This document shows, piece after piece, positions 34,081-41,179 of a stretch of DNA of 48,194 nt. The position numbers and the translations under genes are program-made. A model generated the notes under the pieces. The model was not told where the DNA came from and ran no database searches. It saw only the letters and a list, made by a program, of their open reading frames with translations. Location: NCBI GenBank assembly GCA_905197115.1, contig CAJJXN010000004.1, positions 1 to 48,194 of the forward strand, written 5' to 3'. This DNA comes from an uncultured Bacillota bacterium (GTDB taxonomy: Bacteria; Bacillota_I; Bacilli_A; RFN20; CAG-631). Position 1 is the stretch's first letter; each line of letters begins with the position of its first letter.

Positions 34081-34497
34081 ATGAAAATCAATGAAAACGA
34101 ATTAATAAAAAAAGCAAAAGAAGCACTTAAAAATTCTTATTCCAATTATTCTCACTTTAAAGTAGGAGCTGCTATTGAGTTAAAAGATGGAAACTTTATC
34201 ATTGGCACAAATATTGAAAATGCATCTTTTGGATTAACCAATTGTGCCGAACGTTCCGCATTATTTGCTGCTTATAGTTTAGGTTATCGTAAAGAAGATA
34301 TTATCGCTATGAGTATAGCTACAGAGAGTAATAAAATGGTTTCCCCTTGTGGAGCTTGTCGTCAAGTAATGGCAGAATTAATTCTTCCTGATACCCCCGT
34401 TTATTTAGTATACGGAAAAGAAAATGTAAGTACATTTAAAACTTCCATTAAAGAATTATTACCTTATTCTTTTGGAGAAGATGATTTAAATGTTTAA
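34081..34497 (+). CDS. cdd: Cytidine deaminase
   Basis: A 138-residue tetrameric-type cytidine deaminase. It has the zinc and catalytic residues Cys55 and Glu57 (NCAERSA) and Cys90 and Cys93 (PCGACRQ). It deaminates cytidine and deoxycytidine for pyrimidine salvage. AAAGGAG lies before the ATG. It overlaps era by eight bases, the same order as in Bacillus. Confidence 0.97.
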   Translation: MKINENELIKKAKEALKNSYSNYSHFKVGAAIELKDGNFIIGTNIENASFGLTNCAERSALFAAYSLGYRKEDIIAMSIATESNKMVSPCGACRQVMAELILPDTPVYLVYGKENVSTFKTSIKELLPYSFGEDDLNV

Positions 34498-35374
34498 GTC
34501 AGGATTTGTAAGTATTGTAGGTAGACCCAATGTAGGGAAATCTACTTTAATTAATCAACTTATTGGCAAAAAAGTTTCAATTGTTAGTTTTAAACCTCAA
34601 ACCACACGTGATGTTATTCGTGGAATTTATAATGATGAAACTTGTCAAATCGTATTTACAGATACTCCTGGAATTCATAAAAGTGAAGATTTACTCGGGG
34701 AAATGATGAATACGAATGCTGCAAACGCATCTGAAGGTGCAGAAATTATTTTAATGCTTATTGACGCGAGTAAAAAATCCTATAATAGTGACAAATATGT
34801 TTTAGAAAAAATTCAAAACATGGATTTGCCCATTATCTTAGTTATTAATAAGATCGATGCTATTTCCAAAAAAGAGTTATTAGACATGCTCTCTTATTAT
34901 TCAGAATTTCAAATTTTCAAAGAAATCATCCCCATTAGTGCGCTAAAAAAAGATAACTTAGATCACCTCTTAGAAGTCATTAAACAATATTTACAAGAAG
35001 GTCCTCAATATTATCCAACCACTATGATTTCCGATCATAATCAAGCTTTTTCATTTTCAGAAACCATTCGTGAAAAAATATTGTATTTAACTCAAGAGGA
35101 AGTTCCATATTCGATTGGCGTATATTGTGAAGAAGTAAAAGAAACTGAAACCAAAATAAAAATACGTGCGATTGTTTTGGTCAATCGTGACTCTCAAAAG
35201 GGTATAATTATCGGTGAAAAGGGACAAATGTTAAGAAAGATTATTCAACTAACACAAGAAGACTTAAAATTACAATACAACAAAAAAATTGAATTAGATA
35301 TTTTTGTGAAAGCTTATAAAAATTGGAGAAATAATCCTCGATTACTTAAAATGTTAGGATATAGTGTAGAATAA
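34490..35374 (+). CDS. era: GTPase Era
   Basis: A 294-residue Era. The G domain has G1 GRPNVGKST (11-19), switch/G2 KPQTTRDVIRG, G3 DTPGIH and G4 NKID. A C-terminal KH domain contains GIIIGEKGQMLRKI. Era binds 16S rRNA near its 3' end and aids 30S assembly, working with YbeY, which is encoded just upstream. Its stop codon shares one base with the recO start codon. Confidence 0.97.
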   Translation: MFKSGFVSIVGRPNVGKSTLINQLIGKKVSIVSFKPQTTRDVIRGIYNDETCQIVFTDTPGIHKSEDLLGEMMNTNAANASEGAEIILMLIDASKKSYNSDKYVLEKIQNMDLPIILVINKIDAISKKELLDMLSYYSEFQIFKEIIPISALKKDNLDHLLEVIKQYLQEGPQYYPTTMISDHNQAFSFSETIREKILYLTQEEVPYSIGVYCEEVKETETKIKIRAIVLVNRDSQKGIIIGEKGQMLRKIIQLTQEDLKLQYNKKIELDIFVKAYKNWRNNPRLLKMLGYSVE

Positions 35375-36096
35375 TGGACTTTAAATATATTGGTTTTTTA
35401 TATTCAAAAACAACTTATCAAGAAAATGATTGTATCGTTAATATCTTAACATCTGAAAACGAATCTATTTCTTTTAAAGCGAAAAGTTTACTTAAAGCAA
35501 ATAGTAAACAAGCTAGCGCATGTAATTATTTCGTTTTAAGTGAATTTGTTTTATCTGCAAAAACCATTTTGAGTAATAAAACGCTTAAAACTGCCACTAT
35601 TATAAAACAATATCATGTTCCCTATGAAGATATTTTAGTATCTAGTGCTTACTTTATTATTTTTGAAGTCATTCAACAAATTTATGAACAAATGCAAGAT
35701 TTATATCCGTTAACTCTTTTTTGTTTTGAACGACTTGAAGAAAAAAAACATCCTATATTGGTATTAAACTATTTTTTTAAACAGGTTTGTCTTGCTTTAG
35801 GTTATGCCCCTAATTTATTTGGCTGTATCAATTGTTTAAGTAAAAAAGAATTAGTCGCTTTTGACTTTTCTTTGGGTGGTTTTATTTGTAAAAATTGTTT
35901 TGATTCTAGTATTCATCAAAAATTATCTACAAATTTATTAAAAGATATTTATCAATTTTTGAAAGTAAATGAATTTATAGAAATGGATTTAGTTCATGGA
36001 AATTATTTATTTGATTCTTATATTCAATTTTTAAAAGAACAAGGTGGACTACACTTTCAATCTTATGAGTTCTTTAAAAAAATTAACAAAAAATAA
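35374..36096 (+). CDS. recO: DNA repair protein RecO
   Basis: A 240-residue RecO. An N-terminal OB fold (GFLYSKTTYQENDCIVNILT) is followed by a helical domain. A four-cysteine zinc finger (CINC, then CKNC 25 residues later) sits with a GG-F motif (LGGFICKNC) typical of Gram-positive RecO. It loads RecA on SSB-coated DNA with RecR. The ATG overlaps the era stop by one base (TAATG), so translation is coupled. A strong bidirectional terminator follows. Confidence 0.93.
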   Translation: MDFKYIGFLYSKTTYQENDCIVNILTSENESISFKAKSLLKANSKQASACNYFVLSEFVLSAKTILSNKTLKTATIIKQYHVPYEDILVSSAYFIIFEVIQQIYEQMQDLYPLTLFCFERLEEKKHPILVLNYFFKQVCLALGYAPNLFGCINCLSKKELVAFDFSLGGFICKNCFDSSIHQKLSTNLLKDIYQFLKVNEFIEMDLVHGNYLFDSYIQFLKEQGGLHFQSYEFFKKINKK

Positions 36097-36125
36097 AAGT
36101 ACTTGTAAATTTACAAGTACTTTTT
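36095..36125. terminator. bidirectional terminator
   Basis: A perfect 30-base palindrome (AAAAGTACTTGTAAA, 36095-36109, and its complement) followed by T. It lies between recO and the convergent flavoprotein gene. Confidence 0.85.
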
Positions 36126-36129
36126 CATT

Positions 36130-37545
36130 TTATCTTTGAATAATTGTACGAGCAATTTTCACACCGTTCGCACCAGCTTGCGCAAGCCCACGTGTAATTC
36201 CAGCACCATCGCCACCAACAAATAAATTTTTAATTTTTTTGGTTTCAAATTCATTGGTTACATCGACTCTATCTGAATAAAATTTTGCTTCTACACCATA
36301 AAATAAAGTGTGGTCATTGGCAATACCTGGTGTGACATGATTTAATGCTTGAATCATTTCGATAATAGATTGCATCGTTTTATATGGTAAAATTAAACCC
36401 AAATCGCCAGGAACAGCTTCTTTTAGTGTAGGTTTAACAAATCCTTCATCAATTCTTTTTTTCGTGGAACGACGTCCTAATAAAATATCTCCATATTTTT
36501 GAACAATAACACTACCACCACTTAATTTATTCGCTAATTCACTAATTTCTTTCGCATATTCGTTTGGATTCTTAAATGGATCATCAAATTCATGTGAAAC
36601 AAGCAAAGCAAAATTTGTATTTTGGCTACCTAACTCACTATTATGATAAGAGTGTCCATTACAAACCATGACACCATTGTGGTTTTCAATTACTACATAA
36701 CCACTTGGATTTGAGCAGAAAGTTCTTACTTGAGTTCCTAAACTTGTAGAATAAATAAACTTTCCTTCATAAAGATATTCATTAATTTCATCCATAATAA
36801 TATTATTGGTTTCTACACGAACGCCTACATCAACACGATTGTTATAACATTTTACTTTGTATTTCGATAATGTTTTTGCTAGCCATTCTGCACCTGGACG
36901 TCCAATTCCTAATACAACATATTCTGCATGAATTTGCGTTTTATCGGCTAAAATAACGCCCTTTACAACATCATCTTCGACAATTAAGTCATCTACAGCT
37001 GTTGCAAATTTAAAATCAATGTGTTTTTTTAATGTTTCATAAATATTTTTTAAAACATTTAAATTTAACTCTGTTCCTAAATGTCTTACTTCACTACGTA
37101 ATAACTTTAATCCAGCAGCAATTCCTTTTTTTTCAATTTCATAAACTTCTTTTGATTTTGGATTCGTCAATTCTTCAGGAGCACCATGCTTTAAATTAAT
37201 ACTATCTACATATCGAATTAAATCTAATACTTCTTCTTCAGGTAAATAATCTGTCATCCATCCACCGAAATCACTTGTAATATTAAATTTACCATCTGAA
37301 AAAGCGCCACATCCTCCAAAACCACTCGTCATAGAACAACTTGGCTTACAACCACTATTGCCATAAATATCTTGAGGGCATTGTTTAATCTTTTTTTGTA
37401 AAATAGGGCAAGTACGATTATAAATATCTAAGCCTTTATCGATTAATAAAACCGATTTCGTTGGATCTTTTTCCATTAATTCATACGCAGTAAAAATACC
37501 TGTTGGACCTCCTCCAACAATAATGACATCATAAAATGTTTTCAT
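36130..37545 (-). CDS. Uncharacterised FAD-dependent dehydrogenase (COG2509)
   Basis: A 471-residue flavoprotein with the FAD motif GGGPTG (12-17). A cysteine-rich stretch follows (CPILQKKIKQCP, GCKPSC) and then GFGGCGAFSDGKFNI, the characteristic block of COG2509 proteins. The C-terminus has the second FAD contact NLFVGGDGAGITRGLAQAGANG. The reaction is not known for this family. It shares a transcript with hpt, 17 bases upstream on the same strand, but a functional link to purine salvage is not established. GGGAGCGAAAG precedes the ATG. Confidence 0.88.
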   Translation of the reverse strand: MKTFYDVIIVGGGPTGIFTAYELMEKDPTKSVLLIDKGLDIYNRTCPILQKKIKQCPQDIYGNSGCKPSCSMTSGFGGCGAFSDGKFNITSDFGGWMTDYLPEEEVLDLIRYVDSINLKHGAPEELTNPKSKEVYEIEKKGIAAGLKLLRSEVRHLGTELNLNVLKNIYETLKKHIDFKFATAVDDLIVEDDVVKGVILADKTQIHAEYVVLGIGRPGAEWLAKTLSKYKVKCYNNRVDVGVRVETNNIIMDEINEYLYEGKFIYSTSLGTQVRTFCSNPSGYVVIENHNGVMVCNGHSYHNSELGSQNTNFALLVSHEFDDPFKNPNEYAKEISELANKLSGGSVIVQKYGDILLGRRSTKKRIDEGFVKPTLKEAVPGDLGLILPYKTMQSIIEMIQALNHVTPGIANDHTLFYGVEAKFYSDRVDVTNEFETKKIKNLFVGGDGAGITRGLAQAGANGVKIARTIIQR

Positions 37546-37562
37546 ATCTTTCGCTCCCTTTT

Positions 37563-38102
37563 TTAATCTTCAATATATTTTAAATTCATTATGCCAATAT
37601 ATGGATAATTTCGATATTTTTCGTTATAATCTAACCCATATCCAATTACAAAGTAATCATCTATAATAAATCCACTATATTTTGGTGTTACATCTACCAC
37701 TCGTTTACAAGCTTTATCTAAAAGAGCCACAATTTCAATTGAATTGGCTCCTTTTTGTTTAAAATACTGTATCAATTTTTCAATTGTATAACCTGTATCA
37801 ACAATATCTTCTACAATTAAAATATCCTTACCTTGAACATCAAATTGCGTTGCCTCTTGTAATTTAACATTTCCAGAAGATTGATTGCCAAAATAACTTG
37901 AAGCTTTAATAAACTCTACGCTTACATCTCCTTCAATGTGCTTTATTAAATCCGAAAAAAACATAAATCCACCTTTTAATGTACATACAAAAATAGGTTT
38001 TTTTTCTTTATAATCTATATTAATTTGTCGTGCTAATTCTTTACAGCGATCTAATATTTCATCTTCACGAAATAATATTTTAGTAAACAAATCATCTTTC
38101 AT
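37563..38102 (-). CDS. hpt: Hypoxanthine phosphoribosyltransferase
   Basis: A 179-residue type I phosphoribosyltransferase. The PRPP motif is VEDIVDTGYT, an early GGFMFFSDL block follows LKGG, and the C-terminal FVIGYGLDYNEKYRNYPYIG is typical of HPRT. It salvages hypoxanthine and guanine to IMP and GMP. The start is ATG at 38102 with GGGAGGAG ten bases upstream; an in-frame extension to 38129 has no site and would give an unusual N-terminus. It appears to be the first gene of a pair with the COG2509 flavoprotein. Confidence 0.93.
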   Translation of the reverse strand: MKDDLFTKILFREDEILDRCKELARQINIDYKEKKPIFVCTLKGGFMFFSDLIKHIEGDVSVEFIKASSYFGNQSSGNVKLQEATQFDVQGKDILIVEDIVDTGYTIEKLIQYFKQKGANSIEIVALLDKACKRVVDVTPKYSGFIIDDYFVIGYGLDYNEKYRNYPYIGIMNLKYIED

Positions 38103-38185
38103 TGTAGTTACTCCTCCCTTAAACAACACGTTTATATTCTACAATATTTTTACAAAAAATGATATTACTTTTTTTATAAGTTTTG

Positions 38186-38791
38186 TTATTCTTTCTCTAC
38201 ACAATCATCTTGTGTAATCAATCGAATGACACGACATGGATTACCTGCAGCTAATACCCCTTCAGGAATATTTTTTGTTACCACACTTCCTGAGCCAATC
38301 ACACTATTTTTACCAATCGTCACTCCCGGATTAATAATGACACTTCCAGCAATCCATACATTTTCTTCAATAGTAATTGGCTTACAATACTCTAAATCAA
38401 ATTTTCTATTATTTTTATCCACTCGTACATTTCTTTCTTTTGCAATTAAAGAGTGGAGAGGAGTATATAACGATACATTTGGGCCAATAAATACATTATC
38501 CTTTATAACTACTTTTGCACAATCTAAGATTGTACAATTATAATTAATAAAACAATCTTTTCCTATATAAGTGTTGCTGCCATAATCAAGCATAAATCCT
38601 GTTTCAATAAAGCTATCTTCTCCTAATGCTCCCAAAATTGATTTTAAAATTTCTTTTCTTTCTTGTAATTTTGAATCATCTAAATGATTAAACTCCATCA
38701 TTTTATTTCGAGCCAAGCGACGAAGTTGAACTAATTCTTCATCGGATGGATCATATAATTGATTGGCTAGCATTTTTTCTTTTTCGGTCAT
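38186..38791 (-). CDS. Maltose/galactoside O-acetyltransferase family protein
   Basis: A 201-residue left-handed beta-helix acetyltransferase. The N-terminal Mac domain has MLANQLYDPSDEELVQLR. The hexapeptide-repeat core includes CTILDCAKVVIKDN, the catalytic-His block FIGPNVSLYTPLH, and VWIAGSVIINPGVTIGKNSVIGSG. Members transfer acetyl from acetyl-CoA to sugars. The natural substrate is uncertain. The start is ATG 38791 following AAAGGATTG. It directly follows the barstar gene, whose stop lies next to this start. Confidence 0.9.
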   Translation of the reverse strand: MTEKEKMLANQLYDPSDEELVQLRRLARNKMMEFNHLDDSKLQERKEILKSILGALGEDSFIETGFMLDYGSNTYIGKDCFINYNCTILDCAKVVIKDNVFIGPNVSLYTPLHSLIAKERNVRVDKNNRKFDLEYCKPITIEENVWIAGSVIINPGVTIGKNSVIGSGSVVTKNIPEGVLAAGNPCRVIRLITQDDCVEKE

Positions 38792-38792
38792 T

Positions 38793-39077
38793 TTAATCAA
38801 TCCTTTCTAGTTTTATATGTTTACATTGTTTAAAAATAGTTAAGATTTCATCGAGAGATTCTTTTATATTTTCTTTTGCACAAGAAAAAAAGATCCATTC
38901 AATTATAATATTTTCATGATAATCAAACACACCATAACCACCTTCTAAAATATCATATAAAGCATCTAAATTACTTCCCATTTTAAAAGGTAAATCTTTT
39001 GTTAAATTTTCTTGGATCTCTTTATAAAAAGAATGTAAATCAAACATCTTTTTCCCATTTAAAACAATTTTTTTCAT
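38793..39077 (-). CDS. Barstar-family protein (ribonuclease inhibitor-like)
   Basis: A 94-residue protein matching barstar (PF01337) in length and pattern. It has the start KKIVLNGKKM, then MGSNLDALYDIL, which aligns with barstar's YGENLDALWDCL, and IIIEWIFFSCAK for the central strand. The two toxin-contacting Asp positions are kept (Asp38 and Asp42); the Trp between them is Tyr41. Barstar inhibits secreted barnase-type RNases. No barnase-like gene is in the window, so this is an orphan inhibitor, perhaps an immunity protein against other strains. AAAGGAATGG lies before the ATG. Confidence 0.85.
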   Translation of the reverse strand: MKKIVLNGKKMFDLHSFYKEIQENLTKDLPFKMGSNLDALYDILEGGYGVFDYHENIIIEWIFFSCAKENIKESLDEILTIFKQCKHIKLERID

Positions 39078-39137
39078 ATTCCATTCCTTTTTTATTTTCT
39101 ATTTTAATTATATCAAAAATAAGTGCGATTAAAATAA

Positions 39138-39163
39138 AAAATGCACATTTTTGTGCATTTATT
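39138..39163 (-). terminator. terminator of the 217-residue lipoprotein gene
   Basis: A nine-bp stem AAATGCACA / TGTGCATTT (39139-39147, 39152-39160) with a four-T loop. It overlaps the stop codon of the minus-strand lipoprotein gene and is followed on that strand by a T-rich run. Confidence 0.7.
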
Positions 39164-39812
39164 TGGATTGAAAAAGTTTGATAGAACGAATAACTGGTCG
39201 ACTATTGGTTAAACTCTCTAAAGAAGATGAAATTTTTATGGTTTTATTTGTAGAAATCTCTTTTGTTATGGTGATCACATCATTTGATCCTTCATATAAT
39301 TGATTTTCATCATTAATGGCTAAATTAAATTTTTCTTGATCTCCTTGTGACATACTCCATGAGTAAACTTTTAATTCGATCTTATTGATTTGAATTGTTT
39401 CATCCAATTCTAGTGTAATAAAACCATTGTTTTTACCGTTTAATTTAATACCTGCTTCTTTATGTCCTTGGGATACTTGAGATTTTTCTACACCTTTTTC
39501 AGAGGCAATTACAGAAACTAGATTCAAATTTGAATTTTGAGTTTGATTAACAAATAAGTTCGTTATATCTCCTTTTAAATCAATTCCTCTGTCAGGTAAA
39601 GAAGCATCATATTCACCTACTACACTTGAAAAATCAAAAGAAGCAATTTCATTTTCTTGAGGATGGATAGAAGTAGAAGTGCTACTTTGTATACCACTAT
39701 TACTTATTGATGGACGTTGAGTTGTACTATTTGAATTTTTTTTGTTACTTGTACAAGATACACATCCAAAAAGAAGAAATAGTAATAATATAGATAAATT
39801 ACTTTTTTTCAT
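39159..39812 (-). CDS. Lipoprotein of unknown function
   Basis: A 217-residue lipoprotein. The signal peptide ends LLFGCVSC, with two candidate lipid-bearing cysteines (Cys16 in LFGC or Cys20 in CVSC). A Ser/Thr/Asn-rich linker follows to about residue 55. The rest is a single beta-rich domain: IASFDFSSVVGEY, then GFITLELDETIQINKIELKVYSW and RPVIRSIKLFQ. It resembles the galactose-binding-like region in the middle of the large lipoprotein at 41180, which has the same sequence of strands, but I cannot prove homology. AAAGGAG lies before the ATG. Confidence 0.6.
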   Translation of the reverse strand: MKKSNLSILLLFLLFGCVSCTSNKKNSNSTTQRPSISNSGIQSSTSTSIHPQENEIASFDFSSVVGEYDASLPDRGIDLKGDITNLFVNQTQNSNLNLVSVIASEKGVEKSQVSQGHKEAGIKLNGKNNGFITLELDETIQINKIELKVYSWSMSQGDQEKFNLAINDENQLYEGSNDVITITKEISTNKTIKISSSLESLTNSRPVIRSIKLFQSK

Positions 39813-39907
39813 TTATTATACTCCTTTCACCTTTTATTATTTTCAATAATAACAATTTTATGAATAAATTTCTCATGAATCATTTATTGTAAAAATAAAA
39901 ATAATAG

Positions 39908-39936
39908 TTGTAAAGTCCCAAAAATAGGAATATAAT
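39908..39936 (+). promoter_or_regulatory. promoter of the WP-module lipoprotein gene
   Basis: -35 TTGTAA (39908-39913), 17-base spacer, perfect -10 TATAAT (39931-39936). The leader from about 39943 contains a small hairpin (ATAATAG with CTATTAT) before the AGAGGGG ribosome-binding site. Confidence 0.6.
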
Positions 39937-39994
39937 TACCTAATAATAGTTATTTTTCGGCTATTATGAAAAGACTCTAAAGAGGGGATAAAAA

Positions 39995-41119
39995 ATGAAA
40001 AAAAAGGGAATTCTATTTTTTATACTACTATGTCTATTAACTGCTTGTAATAGTAAAAATTCTACAAGCAAACCAACTTTTTCTTCGCTTAATTCATCAT
40101 CAAATGAGCCTATTACTTACACTGATTGGCCACAACACATTTTAGATGAAATCAAACAAAGTTGCAATGGCTTTTCCATTCCTTTTTTTGAAGCCGGATA
40201 TTATGAATCCGAAATTAGTGTAACCGAAAGCGGTACTTTTACCATTATTCATTGTTATGATTTTTTAGAATTAGGCGCAGTGGAAAGATATACTCAAACC
40301 TTAATTAATGAAGATTATGAAATTGAAGACTATACTGAAGATTATGGTTGCTTTTTAGCTCAAAAGCATATTTCAACTTCTTCAACATCAATTATTCAAT
40401 ATAATACGCAAACTCGATATGGAATTACTTATTTTATGATTGCTACTTGCGTAAGTGGAACCACTCAAGCAGGAAATCAAACGAATCAGTGGCCAAGCGA
40501 AGTTGCAATGAATTTATTGCAAACGGATATTCCACATTTTGAAGCATCTTTATACATCTATTCTAGTTATTTAATGGGTGATGGATCTTTAGGTCTTTTA
40601 ATTAGTTGCTATGATGATAATTTAAATGAAAATTGTGTTTCTATATATGAAGAGACTTTAATTTCAAACCAATTTAGCGTTTCAAATGGCTATGGTGTGA
40701 AAGGATCGTTGAATCTTATTTTCTATTATTCCGCATATGAAGGGGAACCAGCTTGTTTTGTTATTTTAGCTTACTTAAAAGAAGTTAAAAGAACCACTTG
40801 GCCACAAGAAGAAATTTTAAAAAATACAGGCCTTACTTTACCTGCATATCAACAAGAAAATATTTATTTTGAATTTAATTTTGTGACGGATCAAACTGAG
40901 ACCTTTTATTGCATATGGATATGGGGCGCCAATGACCAATCCTTATCGACTTATCATGCTTTATTAATCAAAGAAGGATGGATAATTGATACAACCATTG
41001 ATTGGGAAGATGGCTATGTCTTCCATGATATAGATAATACACACACCATTAAATGTGTATATTACCCAAAAGAATTAACGAATGAAGTAGAAGATTGTTT
41101 ATTTATTATGATTCAATAA
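39995..41119 (+). CDS. Lipoprotein with three WP-type modules
   Basis: A 374-residue lipoprotein with lipobox LTAC (Cys18) and a Ser-rich linker. The remainder is three tandem modules of about 105-120 residues. Each begins with Trp-Pro plus an acidic helix and then an I/L-P-x-[FY] turn: DWPQHIL with SIPFFEAGYY (Trp45), QWPSEVAMNLL with DIPHFEASLY (Trp166), TWPQEEIL with TLPAYQQENIYFEF (Trp269). Each continues with a Tyr-containing strand-helix pattern such as ERYTQTLINEDYEI or SIYEETLISNQF. The same module occurs twice in the lipoprotein at 43928. I do not recognise it as a named family; the function is unknown. Confidence 0.65.
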   Translation: MKKKGILFFILLCLLTACNSKNSTSKPTFSSLNSSSNEPITYTDWPQHILDEIKQSCNGFSIPFFEAGYYESEISVTESGTFTIIHCYDFLELGAVERYTQTLINEDYEIEDYTEDYGCFLAQKHISTSSTSIIQYNTQTRYGITYFMIATCVSGTTQAGNQTNQWPSEVAMNLLQTDIPHFEASLYIYSSYLMGDGSLGLLISCYDDNLNENCVSIYEETLISNQFSVSNGYGVKGSLNLIFYYSAYEGEPACFVILAYLKEVKRTTWPQEEILKNTGLTLPAYQQENIYFEFNFVTDQTETFYCIWIWGANDQSLSTYHALLIKEGWIIDTTIDWEDGYVFHDIDNTHTIKCVYYPKELTNEVEDCLFIMIQ

Positions 41120-41179
41120 ATTGGTTATTTATAGTCAAATTCGACTAATAAATATAAAAAAACAAAAGGGGGAAAAATT

